From NCBI RefSeq assembly GCF_018141185.1, contig NZ_CP058560.1, positions 868,001-932,000 on the forward strand: a stretch of DNA of 64,000 nucleotides, written 5' to 3'. The translations under genes and the position numbers were made by a program. Shown piece by piece: positions 40,153-49,306 of the stretch. The stretch comes from Methanobacterium alkalithermotolerans. GTDB taxonomy: Archaea > Methanobacteriota > Methanobacteria > Methanobacteriales > Methanobacteriaceae. Numbering within the stretch: position 1 is the stretch's first letter; the number at the start of each line of letters is the position of its first letter. A model generated the notes under the pieces. It was not told the DNA's origin, made no database searches, and saw only the letters and a program-made list of their open reading frames with translations.

Positions 40153-41553
40153 TCAACCATATATGGTTCTTAATTCATTAATCATCCAATTTGGAGCTTG
40201 CTGAGTAGGAACTGTTAGAATTATGCTGTCCATATTCTGTATTAAGAATAAAACATTTTCTCTAGGTACTTCCAGCAAGAGTAAGTACTGTGCATCCAGT
40301 TCACCAAGATTGGATGTTCTCTCAAAGTCAGATAACTTGATTCCATAGTTTTGGAGTAAAGCCCTTGTTTCAGCTTCATTAAATCCTCCTGATGCAGCTG
40401 CCCTTAATAGTTGTTCCACATCAGCAGAAGATGTTTGTTCTCGTTGGCTTTGGGAAATCAGTTCATTAACTGAAAAACTCTGGCCACGGGTCACCCTGGC
40501 ATCAATAGTTCCACTGTCTTTAGCCCTTAATATTGCCAGAACAGTAGCTCCACTAATTTGAGGAGTTGAACTTTCAGGTGTCTGAGTTGTTTGAGCTGGT
40601 TGTGCTTCTTCTCCCTCTTCTGTTTCATTTTGTTCAGGTTGTGCTTGTTGTTCCTGCTCCGGAGAAACCCTCAGATAAACATCCACCATATTACCCACAC
40701 TAATTAGGCCCCCTGCCGCCTGTAATCGAGATATAATTATGGGTACTGCCACGGTATCCGGGGTTTGAATTTCCATATTAGCCAGAACAGTAGCATCTGC
40801 CTGGGAAATAAATCTTTGGGCATCACTGGCCTTCATGATTACATTTTTCTGAGAACCAGAAGTATCCTGTTCAGGTGCAGACGGATCAGTGGAATAAACA
40901 ATCATTACCCTGTCAAAAGGATCTTTTTTGCTATTGAGTTGCTGGTTTTGATATGTTCGCCAGGAATTAGTAGCCGGGCCAATCACATCCACCGACAGTA
41001 CCTGCTCAGGAGTTACTCCTGCATCAATATCAGCTAGAAGAGCCTGTTTTTCAGGGTCTACAGCTAATGGACCTTTAAAATAGGCATTAATTTCATTTAA
41101 TTTGGTTGCCTTAGCATCCTGCAACGTTTCTTGATAAGGAGCATAAACAAGGAAATAATAACCAGAAGCTACCAGTATTATCAAAATCAGACCGAAAACC
41201 GCCGCACCAATAATCGTCCTTTGATCATCATCATCGCCAGGCAATTTTCTTCCGAAAGGACCCCCACCAGAAGCAGCTTTGGCCCCTATAGGCTTTTTAG
41301 CTTTATCTTTAGGTTTAAGCCTGATTTTTTCATCGCCCTTAGGCTTGATTCTAGGTTTAGGCATTGGTCGAGCTTTCTTAACTGGACCCCTCGAAGGTTT
41401 TTCTTCACTCTTATTCGCTTTTCCAGATATCTTACCAACCAGATCTTGGATTTTGCCTCCCACGTCAGACGATTCTTTCTCGCCGTTTTTCCTCAGATCT
41501 GGAGGAGAATCTTTATTGTTTTTCTTTTTACTACCTTTCAACTTATCTAACAT
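40153..41553 (-). CDS. DUF515 family protein
   Basis: A 466-residue protein with a long Lys/Pro-rich cytoplasmic region (residues 1-115, many KPK repeats), one membrane helix at about 117-140, and an extracellular part with SVDVIGPATNSWRTYQNQ, a Gln/Glu-rich stretch and a C-terminal folded domain. It fits DUF515, known from methanogens but of unknown function. The start overlaps the end of the archaetidylserine synthase gene, so translation is coupled. The basic region could bind DNA, RNA or acidic lipids, which is speculation. Confidence 0.78.
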   Translation of the reverse strand: MLDKLKGSKKKNNKDSPPDLRKNGEKESSDVGGKIQDLVGKISGKANKSEEKPSRGPVKKARPMPKPRIKPKGDEKIRLKPKDKAKKPIGAKAASGGGPFGRKLPGDDDDQRTIIGAAVFGLILIILVASGYYFLVYAPYQETLQDAKATKLNEINAYFKGPLAVDPEKQALLADIDAGVTPEQVLSVDVIGPATNSWRTYQNQQLNSKKDPFDRVMIVYSTDPSAPEQDTSGSQKNVIMKASDAQRFISQADATVLANMEIQTPDTVAVPIIISRLQAAGGLISVGNMVDVYLRVSPEQEQQAQPEQNETEEGEEAQPAQTTQTPESSTPQISGATVLAILRAKDSGTIDARVTRGQSFSVNELISQSQREQTSSADVEQLLRAAASGGFNEAETRALLQNYGIKLSDFERTSNLGELDAQYLLLLEVPRENVLFLIQNMDSIILTVPTQQAPNWMINELRTIYG

Positions 41554-42271
41554 GTGGACCACTTCTTAGATTCGTGAATAAGGCCAAAATGGGCATAAAT
41601 ATTATGAAAGTCATGGTTAGGATGAATAAAATCATGGCCGGGATATTCATCAAACTTATTTGAATGTTTTGAGGCAATGAAACTGTCAGTATTAATATTA
41701 AAGACAGTCCTGCAGTTTTAATGCTTCTTATTTTAGGATACTCTAGGGTACTAATCATTAATAAGGACACGATAGTCATTATCAGGAGAGCTATGTCCTC
41801 CCTAAACATACCGGTAAGATAAAATGATGCCAGCACCACAGCAGTAATAGGTATGGGCAATCCCACAAATTTATCTTGTGGAGTTCCAATTTGTGAAATG
41901 ACATTGAACCTTGAAAGCCTCAATATACCACATATTACTATTAAGAGACTTACTAATATATTAATGTATCGTATATCATATGATAAAGTGGCTGAATACA
42001 AAAAGATTCCCGGCGCAACACCAAAGGATATAACATCACATAATGAATCCATATTTTTTCCAAATCCTAATTTATCATCCCTATTTATTTTTCGTGCCAC
42101 CCATCCATCAATAGAATCAAAAATTACTGCAATTAATATTAATTGAGCAGAAATTATTAAATAACCGTCCATGGCCATTATAATAGCCATAAATCCGAAT
42201 ACAGCATTAAAAATGGAGAAAAGGTCTGGAAGAGAAAAGTAATCTTTTATTCGCATAGTTTCTAGACTCAT
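41543..42271 (-). CDS. pssA: Archaetidylserine synthase (CDP-alcohol phosphatidyltransferase family)
   Basis: A 242-residue membrane enzyme that joins L-serine to CDP-archaeol to form archaetidylserine. The CDP-alcohol motif is complete: FDSIDGWVARKINRDDKLGFGKNMDSLCDVISFG. About six to eight helices follow. GGGAG stands before the ATG. The next step enzyme, archaetidylserine decarboxylase, is encoded upstream on the same strand, so archaetidylethanolamine is the expected product. Confidence 0.94.
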   Translation of the reverse strand: MSLETMRIKDYFSLPDLFSIFNAVFGFMAIIMAMDGYLIISAQLILIAVIFDSIDGWVARKINRDDKLGFGKNMDSLCDVISFGVAPGIFLYSATLSYDIRYINILVSLLIVICGILRLSRFNVISQIGTPQDKFVGLPIPITAVVLASFYLTGMFREDIALLIMTIVSLLMISTLEYPKIRSIKTAGLSLILILTVSLPQNIQISLMNIPAMILFILTMTFIIFMPILALFTNLRSGPHVR

Positions 42272-42446
42272 TATTAGACTCCCTGGTAATTAAATTGTAA
42301 CTAAAGACTAATATAAATATTATAGGAATATTCTGTAATTAGAGTTACCTACTACTGAAATAATGCCCCAAAAATAAAGATAGTCGTATATTATTAAATC
42401 ATCCTATTAATTTAATATAAAAATCTGATTAAAAAAAGCTTAAATA

Positions 42447-43106
42447 TCACTTTAAAGAGGCCATAACTGTTTCTCCAGCCTTGGGTTTATCTCCTACTTC
42501 TACCATTACCTTAAATTTTTCATAGGGTACTATTAAATCAACACGGGATCCAAACCGGATCATGCCTAAACGACTCCCTATATTTACCTCATCCCCCACC
42601 TGAACATATTGGACAATCCTGCGAGCAACAAAACCGGCTATCTGAATAACCCCTATTTTCCCATATTCAGACTCAATAACAATCAGATTTTTTTCATTTT
42701 CGGTCTTCACATTACCAAAGGCCACCTTGAATTTTCCCGGGCAATATTTAGTTTTAACCACCTGGCCTGATACAGGAGCACGATTAACATGAACATCAAA
42801 AGGAGACATGAAGGTGCTAATTAGAATTCCTTTTTCGTTTTTTTCCAGAACATACTCCATTAAAGGGTAATCATAATCCACCTGTTCTATACGATCAATT
42901 TTGCCCTTTAAAATTCTGCCATCTGCTGCTGCCACCACAATTCCTTTATCCATTGGGGAATTTCTATTTGGATCTCTAAAAAATTGCATTAAAAATGCTA
43001 TAAAAGAAAAAAGAAGAAAACTTATTATAAAATAACCAAAAAGGAATGGTAAAAGTGCTAGGGTAAATAGTATACTTGCTTTTTTGAAAGTTCCTTTGAC
43101 GAACAT
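42447..43106 (-). CDS. asd: Archaetidylserine decarboxylase proenzyme
   Basis: A 219-residue member of the phosphatidylserine decarboxylase family, made as a proenzyme that self-cleaves to form a pyruvoyl group. The cleavage site is in IRFGSRVDLIVP (Gly-Ser), and the segment STFMSPFDVHVNRAPVSG is the family signature. Two N-terminal helices (about 12-38) anchor it. A GTG at 43112 is part of the ribosome binding site AGGTGTG, so I place the start at the ATG at 43106. Confidence 0.94.
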   Translation of the reverse strand: MFVKGTFKKASILFTLALLPFLFGYFIISFLLFSFIAFLMQFFRDPNRNSPMDKGIVVAAADGRILKGKIDRIEQVDYDYPLMEYVLEKNEKGILISTFMSPFDVHVNRAPVSGQVVKTKYCPGKFKVAFGNVKTENEKNLIVIESEYGKIGVIQIAGFVARRIVQYVQVGDEVNIGSRLGMIRFGSRVDLIVPYEKFKVMVEVGDKPKAGETVMASLK

Positions 43107-43689
43107 GTGCACACCTGGTGATTAAGAGAATATTAATGAAGTAATTTTTTTAATTAAATTTATAGATTATTTAAGTAGATAATGATTATTTTCTATTAGC
43201 ACCTTGCGATTGATAATAGCATATAAAGTATATAATCAGTTATGTGCATTACCGCCTATTTAATTTCCCTTGAAATTAGTATGATATATAATAATAGATA
43301 AATTAATTATATATTTCAGCATTGCCTTGAAATTTATTAATATAGATAAAAATAGATTTAATAAATCTTATTATAATTACGTTTTTTATATTTTAAAATA
43401 AATAAGGGCATTATAACTAGATATAAAGACCTGAGAGGAAATATATGAAATTTTATTTTAATAGGTGTGGGAACATATTAATTAATGAAAAGTTTATATT
43501 AGCACATATAATATATAATCCAGAATCAATTAAATATTTGGTTGATAATTAATGGAAAAAAGAAAAATGGTTAGTTGGGATTACATATAAACATCTATAA
43601 ATTAATATTTTATAAAATGTTTTTTAAAGTAATTTAAAATGAGTATTTTTTTAAATTTATAACTATTACCCTCCTGCGAAGTGGTATTA
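43107..43689. other. AT-rich divergent spacer before the mreB-like operon
   Basis: This gap of about 580 bases lies between asd (minus) and the mreB-linked gene (plus). It is very rich in A and T, with many TATA-like words (for example around 43270-43300 and 43495-43515), so single promoters cannot be assigned. I find no convincing coding frame or repeat in it. Confidence 0.4.
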
Positions 43690-44319
43690 ATGATAGAAAG
43701 TAAAATAAAAGTTCTTAGAAAGGCAGCACAAGTATCTACTGCCCAGGATTCAGATAAAATATGGTGCGTTATTGCCGGTAATGAAGAAATGGTTAATAAT
43801 GTAGCATATGCCGCAATATCTGCTAAAGAACGAGTTAAAATAGTTTTTCGAGAGCATGTTAATTTAAAAGAGTCATTTGTTCGAAAAAAATTTGATTTTA
43901 TCATGTTACATGGCGACAGCAACATTATAAGAGAATTGAGTTTGATTTGTAAAGAAAATGGTGGAGCTTATCTAAAAATAGCCCCATATTACGTTAAAAA
44001 TGAATCAAATCTAATATTGCTGGTGGCACCAGATAATGCTATAAAAAAATTTGCAGGAGATGCTGAAAAAGATAATATTAAATTTTCATTTATACTGGAA
44101 GATAAAACGACTGGTTTTATAGAAACTGATGTTTCCATAACCAATCACCTTCCTAAGCTACTGCGTGATGTGATAGATCCCTTATTCAAACTGACAGATA
44201 TGGTTCTGTCAACCATACTCATCTCAACTGATGAGCAGTACATTAAACAGATAAAAAAAGTTGCTAATTCTAACCAGATATTCGTTGTAGAGTTCAAAGA
44301 AATTATTGAGGAGGAGTAA
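43690..44319 (+). CDS. Uncharacterised protein encoded directly before the MreB-like gene
   Basis: A 209-residue soluble protein I do not recognise. It has no signal peptide or membrane helix. Alternating hydrophobic strands (KIWCVIAGNEEMVNNVAY, FDFIMLHGDSNIIREL, NLILLVAPDNAIKK) suggest an alpha/beta fold. Its stop lies one base before the ATG of the mreB-like gene, and the ribosome binding site GAGGAGGAG of mreB is inside its end, so the two are tightly co-expressed. A cytoskeletal partner or regulator role is inferred from this layout only. The ATG at 43690 is chosen over a GTG three codons earlier. Confidence 0.75.
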   Translation: MIESKIKVLRKAAQVSTAQDSDKIWCVIAGNEEMVNNVAYAAISAKERVKIVFREHVNLKESFVRKKFDFIMLHGDSNIIRELSLICKENGGAYLKIAPYYVKNESNLILLVAPDNAIKKFAGDAEKDNIKFSFILEDKTTGFIETDVSITNHLPKLLRDVIDPLFKLTDMVLSTILISTDEQYIKQIKKVANSNQIFVVEFKEIIEEE

Positions 44320-44320
44320 T

Positions 44321-45394
44321 ATGTTCTCATTTGGAAAAAAGAAGAATAATGAAGAAGTAAGAAAAAAATCGCTTAATGATACTTTAGGAATTGATTTAGG
44401 TACTTTAAACACCGTGGTGGCCAAGCCATCAGGGGATAAATTTGATTTATATAAAATTCCATCAGTAGTAGCCGTGAAAAAAGAAGACCCGTCCTATGTT
44501 CTGGCTGTAGGTGAAGAAGCAAAGATGATGCTGGGCAGAACTCCAGAAGACATAGTGGCCGTAAGACCACTACGAAAAGGAGTTATTGAGAGCGTAGCTC
44601 AGGCAGAAGCCTTGCTGGTCTATTCAATTGAACTGGGATCAGGAGAAGACAACACAAGTATTGACCGTATAGTAATTGGAATACCCGGAGATGCTTCTGA
44701 AGTAGAAAGAAATGCTGTAGAAGAAATTGGTAGAAAAGCTGGAGCCAGTTATGTACTGGTAATCAGTGAAGGACTTTCAGCTGCTATTGGTGCAGGTTTA
44801 CCTATTGCAGAAGCTACCGGAACTATGGTTATTGATATTGGGGCCGGTTCCAGTGATATAGTTGTAATTTCACTAGGGGGAATCACCGACATAGAAACCA
44901 TCCGCTGGGGTGGAGACGATATTGATGACAATATCGTGGACCAGGTAAAGGAAAAGTATGAAGTGGAGATAGGTATTCACGAAGCAGAAAAAGCCAAAAT
45001 AGGGGTGGGAATGGTACATTCCAATATAGATATGGAACTGGATAAAACTACAGTTATAGGAAAGTGCATGAAAACCAATAAGCCTAAGGAAGTAGAGATT
45101 GACTCCAATATGGTGGCAAATGCTGCAGAGCCAATAGTAGTAAAAATTGTTGAAGCATTAGCGGTAGTCCTTGAAAGACTATCCCCTGAATTAATATCCG
45201 GAGTATACCAAAAAACGGTGGTTGTAGGTGGAACTTCACAATTAAAAGGCCTTAAAGAAAGGATTTATGAAGAAGTGGGAATTCCAGTAGAAATATCTGA
45301 TGACCCTATGACAGTAGTGGCTAAAGGAGCAGCCATTGTAGCTGCAGAACCCCGTGCATTAGAACCTGAAGTGCGATTGAAAGCCATGAAATAA
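44321..45394 (+). CDS. mreB: MreB-like actin homologue
   Basis: A 357-residue actin-fold ATPase of the MreB type. The phosphate-1 loop is GIDLGTLNTVV (residues 23-33), phosphate 2 is VIDIGAGSSDIVVISLGG, and the adenosine loop is VVVGGTSQLKGL near the C-terminus. An N-terminal basic stretch (FSFGKKKNN) could touch the membrane. Bacterial MreB guides wall synthesis in rods; Methanobacteriales are rods with pseudomurein walls, so a similar role is plausible. GAGGAGGAG before the ATG at 44321 excludes the slightly longer frame. Confidence 0.9.
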   Translation: MFSFGKKKNNEEVRKKSLNDTLGIDLGTLNTVVAKPSGDKFDLYKIPSVVAVKKEDPSYVLAVGEEAKMMLGRTPEDIVAVRPLRKGVIESVAQAEALLVYSIELGSGEDNTSIDRIVIGIPGDASEVERNAVEEIGRKAGASYVLVISEGLSAAIGAGLPIAEATGTMVIDIGAGSSDIVVISLGGITDIETIRWGGDDIDDNIVDQVKEKYEVEIGIHEAEKAKIGVGMVHSNIDMELDKTTVIGKCMKTNKPKEVEIDSNMVANAAEPIVVKIVEALAVVLERLSPELISGVYQKTVVVGGTSQLKGLKERIYEEVGIPVEISDDPMTVVAKGAAIVAAEPRALEPEVRLKAMK

Positions 45395-45407
45395 TTCCTT
45401 TTCTAAA

Positions 45408-45439
45408 TTTTTTATTTTTTTTATTTAAGTTTTTTTTAT
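45408..45439 (+). terminator. T-tract terminator after the mreB-like gene
   Basis: Long runs of T (six and eight, then eight more after ATTTAAG) begin about 15 bases after the mreB stop. No strong hairpin precedes them. Such tracts are enough for archaeal termination. Confidence 0.5.
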
Positions 45440-45507
45440 TATTATTGAAGATTAAATTAAAATTTTAAAATCCTGCTATAATTAAAGAAATAATTTGAGA
45501 TACTAAC

Positions 45508-46134
45508 ATGAAAATATTAGGCATTGATGAAGCCGGGCGTGGACCAGTTATAGGTCCTTTAGTAGTCTGTGGAGTTCTAGTTTCTGAAGATCAGTTGGAA
45601 CTTATGGAAAAAATGGGCATTAAAGATTCCAAAAAAGTAGCTCCAAAAAAAAGAAATCTCCTGGCCCGTAAGATAAAAAAAATTGCAGAGTGCTTTGTGG
45701 TAAAAATTTCTGCCAGGGATATTGATAATATGCGGGCAAAGGACATAAACCTCAATGAGATTGAAAAAATTGCCATGATGAAGATTATAAAAGAATCCCA
45801 GGCACAGTCAGTGATTATTGATTCAGTAGATGTAAATCCTTCCAGATTATGTAGTGAAATTAGTGAAGTATTAGGCCCGGAGATTGACATTAAGGCAGAA
45901 CATGGGGCAGACGATAATTATGTGGTGGTAGCAGCTGCCTCAATTGTGGCCAAGGTGGAAAGGGATATGGAAATAGAGAAATTAAGTCGCCAATATAGAA
46001 AATTAGGCAACCTAGGATCTGGGTATCCCAGTGACCCCCGTACCAAAGCCTTTTTAAAAAATTTTAAATACGACAATATGCCGGAATTTGTACGTAAGTC
46101 CTGGGCAACTGTAAAGAAAATGAAGGACAATTAA
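45508..46134 (+). CDS. rnhB: Ribonuclease HII
   Basis: A 208-residue enzyme that cuts RNA in RNA-DNA hybrids and removes single ribonucleotides from DNA. The active-site acidic residues lie in GIDEAGRGPVIGPLV, the second in SVIIDSVDVNPSR and the third in AEHGADDNYVVVAAASIVAKVERD. GSGYPSDPRTKAFL is the usual end motif. It has no strong ribosome binding site. Confidence 0.96.
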   Translation: MKILGIDEAGRGPVIGPLVVCGVLVSEDQLELMEKMGIKDSKKVAPKKRNLLARKIKKIAECFVVKISARDIDNMRAKDINLNEIEKIAMMKIIKESQAQSVIIDSVDVNPSRLCSEISEVLGPEIDIKAEHGADDNYVVVAAASIVAKVERDMEIEKLSRQYRKLGNLGSGYPSDPRTKAFLKNFKYDNMPEFVRKSWATVKKMKDN

Positions 46135-46329
46135 AAAATTGTAAAAATTAGAAGATTAATAAGGACCCCCTTAATTTTATGAACTTATGTTTATCTAAAA
46201 ACACATTCTATGAAAGTATTTAAATAGAGACCTCTAATCAAATGTTAGGAGCAGATAAGTTTATAAGATAATAACCCAATATGATTTGAATTAAATTAAA
46301 TACAATTTCTAATAATAAAAGATGATAAA

Positions 46330-47169
46330 ATGATTCTGGATTTTTTTACCAATACACTGGGAACTATCCTGGAAATGTTTAAAAGTGGAGGCATAATCAC
46401 CTACCTCATTGCTATAGTAGGTATATATGGTGTATTTACCTCACTGGAAAAAATTGTTTATTTAAAAAAAATATCAAGAGTAAATACTGCTCAGATAATT
46501 GGAACCGTTAATGATTCTATGGAAAAAGGAGGGTCACTTGAGGCACTAAGAGCCATCGGCCAATTCCAGAACCCTATATCCAAGATTATTTCTGAAGCCC
46601 TTAAAATTGGATACCGGAATAAGGGTGAAGTGGAAGATGCTATGGAAAGGGTATTCATCGTGGAAATGGGTAGGATGACCAAGGGCATGGAAACCCTGAA
46701 AACCATTATTGAAATAGCTCCCCTGATGGGTTTGATTGGTACAGTTATTGGTATGTTTTATACCTTCCGGGAAATTGGAATGAGTGCCGAACCTGCTGCC
46801 CTGGCTGAAGGGATTTACATCGCATTAATAACCACCATTATGGGTTTAAGTGTAGCCATTGTACTGGTACCCTTCTATTCATATATAAAAAGCCATATTG
46901 ATAAAGAAATGGACAGCATTGAACTTGCCAAAAAAATGACTAACTGGAGCTATGCTGTAATGAAAATAAAGGTGGATGCAGATCTTGAAGAGGCTATAGA
47001 GGCCTTACAGGTATCAGAAGGGATTGTTAATGTAAAAAAGATAAATGATCCTGAGGCTAATATCTGGGTGGCCTTCAAACCCAGTATGCTGGAAAAGAGT
47101 ATTAACAATATCATACTGGAAAAATGCAATACTAATGCCGAAATTGTGATGAGTAAACTCAAGCAGTAA
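46330..47169 (+). CDS. MotA/TolQ/ExbB-type proton channel with C-terminal extension
   Basis: A 279-residue protein with three membrane helices (about residues 17-37, 135-160 and 165-190). The core EIAPLMGLIGTVIGMFYTFREIG and GIYIALITTIMGLSVAIVLVPF is the TolQ/ExbB channel. It continues about 75 residues past the last helix with VMKIKVDADLEEAIEALQVSEGIVNVKKINDPEANIWVAFKPSM, which reads like a small beta-alpha ferredoxin-like domain not usual in ExbB. The next gene encodes the matching ExbD-type protein. Confidence 0.88.
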   Translation: MILDFFTNTLGTILEMFKSGGIITYLIAIVGIYGVFTSLEKIVYLKKISRVNTAQIIGTVNDSMEKGGSLEALRAIGQFQNPISKIISEALKIGYRNKGEVEDAMERVFIVEMGRMTKGMETLKTIIEIAPLMGLIGTVIGMFYTFREIGMSAEPAALAEGIYIALITTIMGLSVAIVLVPFYSYIKSHIDKEMDSIELAKKMTNWSYAVMKIKVDADLEEAIEALQVSEGIVNVKKINDPEANIWVAFKPSMLEKSINNIILEKCNTNAEIVMSKLKQ

Positions 47170-47233
47170 AACATCCACTATCCCGGCATTAAAATAGAAA
47201 CTTTCCTAAAATAAATAAAAAAGGGTTTTTTAC

Positions 47234-47629
47234 ATGACTATGGATATACAAAAATACCGTAATCAACTAAACAGTAGTAGCCCTAAATTTAATATGGTTC
47301 CTTTCATTGACATTCTTTTTACCATATTAATCTTTTTAGTGGTTACCAGTACATTTCAGGTTGCGGATCAATCAGCGGCAGTTACCGGTAAACCAGAAAT
47401 AGATGAAAATGCAGGTCCATCTGAATATTATTTAATACCGGTGGCGGGTTTAAGAGAAGTACTAGTTAATGGGGAAGATATGTCCCGTTTTATTAGAAAT
47501 AGTGCGATTGCAGTGCATACCCGGGTGATTGATGAAGGTGAGCTTATTATAAAACCCAAGGAGGGTAAAATAATAATTACATCCCCACCAGACCTGCCTA
47601 CAAATAAAGCAGTTAAATCTCCAGAATAG
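47234..47629 (+). CDS. ExbD/TolR-type biopolymer transport protein
   Basis: A 131-residue protein with one N-terminal helix (NMVPFIDILFTILIFLVVTSTF) whose Asp in FIDILF is the conserved proton-carrying residue of the ExbD/TolR family. The rest is an extracytoplasmic domain. With the preceding TolQ-type protein it should form a proton-driven motor. The organism has no outer membrane or TonB, so the load must be something else in the envelope. Confidence 0.9.
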   Translation: MTMDIQKYRNQLNSSSPKFNMVPFIDILFTILIFLVVTSTFQVADQSAAVTGKPEIDENAGPSEYYLIPVAGLREVLVNGEDMSRFIRNSAIAVHTRVIDEGELIIKPKEGKIIITSPPDLPTNKAVKSPE

Positions 47630-47685
47630 TTTAAAAAAATAATTCCCGGAAAAAGGAATATTATTCGAATTATCAGGTGAAAAAG

Positions 47686-48288
47686 ATGTATCTTGGAAGA
47701 ATATTAGCATTAGGAAGTAATGAAAATGGAACATTTGTAGCCTACCGGGTTTCCAGCAGATCTTTTCCAAATAGAATGGCTAAAGAATTTGAAGGAAGTG
47801 CTGCCATCATTCCGAAAGAAGGCTATGAAAAAGACATATTTGAAAGTCCTTACATTGCCTACAACTGTATTAAAATTGTGGATGATGTGGCCGTGGTATC
47901 CAATGGATCCCACACGGACGTAATAGCTGATAAAATATCTTTAGGGATGAATATAAGGGATGCTATTGCACTTTCTCTTCTGGCCATGGATTATGAAAAG
48001 GATGATTATAATACTCCCCGAATTGCAGGGGCAATTAAAAAGGAGGGAGAAGGCTTTATTGGAATCGTGACTCACCAGGGCATATTGGTGGAAAAAATTC
48101 CTGCCGGTGAAGTAAGATACATTTCAACCTACGAACACATCGCCCCTCAAAAAGTACAATTTGAAGCAAAAAATTCTAAAGAGGCGGCAGAATTTATAAT
48201 GAACCAGGGAAAATTTGAAGAATTCAGTAATGAAGTTACCTCAGCCGCTGCTTTTGCTGGTGCTAACTGGGAATTAAGCACCATCTAG
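47686..48288 (+). CDS. purO: IMP cyclohydrolase (archaeal PurO)
   Basis: Closes the ring of FAICAR to give IMP, the last step of purine synthesis, using the archaeal enzyme unrelated to PurH. The protein is 200 residues, starting MYLGRILALGSNENGTFVAYRVSSRSFPNR, the PurO signature. A GTG at 47677 belongs to the ribosome binding site AGGTGA; the ATG at 47686 is the start. Confidence 0.95.
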   Translation: MYLGRILALGSNENGTFVAYRVSSRSFPNRMAKEFEGSAAIIPKEGYEKDIFESPYIAYNCIKIVDDVAVVSNGSHTDVIADKISLGMNIRDAIALSLLAMDYEKDDYNTPRIAGAIKKEGEGFIGIVTHQGILVEKIPAGEVRYISTYEHIAPQKVQFEAKNSKEAAEFIMNQGKFEEFSNEVTSAAAFAGANWELSTI

Positions 48289-48431
48289 TATTTATCTAAA
48301 ATTAAAAATAGCCTCTTAATCCTTTTAAATTCTAAAAATCCAGCGAATAAATCTAATTAATTAAGAATAAATAAATTTATTATATTTTTATTTTGAAACA
48401 CAAATTTTGCCAGTTTTATATGGGTGGGTTA

Positions 48432-49196
48432 ATGAAAATAGAATTAATTGGTCTTGAAAATTTACCTTTAGTAAAAAAAGATGATGATTTATCATCTTTA
48501 ATTGTAGATGTTGCCTTTAATCAGGGACTGAAGTGGAAAGATGGGGATATTATTGTTATAGCAGAAACCATTATATCCAAAGCAGAGGGAAATTATATAA
48601 ACCTGGATTCAATTAAACCCGGTAAAAAAGCAAATCATCTGGCCCAAAAAACTGGTAAAAGTCCAGAATTAATGGAAGCTATATTAAACCATTCCCGAGA
48701 AATAGTAAAAGTAGGAAATGATTTTATAGTAACTGAAACCAATCATGGATTTATTTGTGCAAATGCCGGAATAGATGAATCCAATGTTGAAAAAGGTTGG
48801 GCTACTCCTTTACCCCTCCATCCAGATAAAAGTGCCAAAAATCTAAGAAAAAATATAGAATTAAAAATTGGCAAACAATTAGCAGTTATTATTTCTGATA
48901 CCCAGGGAAGGCCCTTCCGGGAAGGTGCTGTGGGAGTGGCCATTGGAAGTTCCGGGATAAAAACTATCTGGAATCGGAAAGGTGAGATTGATCTTTATGG
49001 GCGTAAATTAGAAACAACTCAAATCGCAGTTGCCGATGAATTAGCAGCCTCAGCCTCATTAATAATGGGCCAGGCTGATGAAGGTATGCCAGTAGTGGTT
49101 GTAAGGGGTTACTCTAGTTTTGAAATTCTAAAAGATCCTGAATCTGGAGCTCAAGATCTAATCCGACCTAAAAAATATGATGCATTCCGCCAATAA
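48432..49196 (+). CDS. cofE: Coenzyme F420-0:L-glutamate ligase
   Basis: Adds glutamate residues to F420-0 with GTP. The protein is 254 residues, beginning MKIELIGLENLPLVKKDDDL, with DTQGRPFREGAVGVAIGSSG and GQADEGMPVVVVRG as family marks. GGGTGGG stands before the ATG at 48432, so the thirteen extra codons of the longer frame are left out. cofD follows, so two successive F420 steps are encoded side by side. Confidence 0.96.
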   Translation: MKIELIGLENLPLVKKDDDLSSLIVDVAFNQGLKWKDGDIIVIAETIISKAEGNYINLDSIKPGKKANHLAQKTGKSPELMEAILNHSREIVKVGNDFIVTETNHGFICANAGIDESNVEKGWATPLPLHPDKSAKNLRKNIELKIGKQLAVIISDTQGRPFREGAVGVAIGSSGIKTIWNRKGEIDLYGRKLETTQIAVADELAASASLIMGQADEGMPVVVVRGYSSFEILKDPESGAQDLIRPKKYDAFRQ

Positions 49197-49306
49197 AAAT
49201 AATTTAGATAATACCAGTTTAATTTGCCTCCATCCATATCAAATATTTTTTTAGAATAAGGCTTGTTAATCACAAAGTATATTTAAATCTTTAGATGAGA
49301 GTTATT

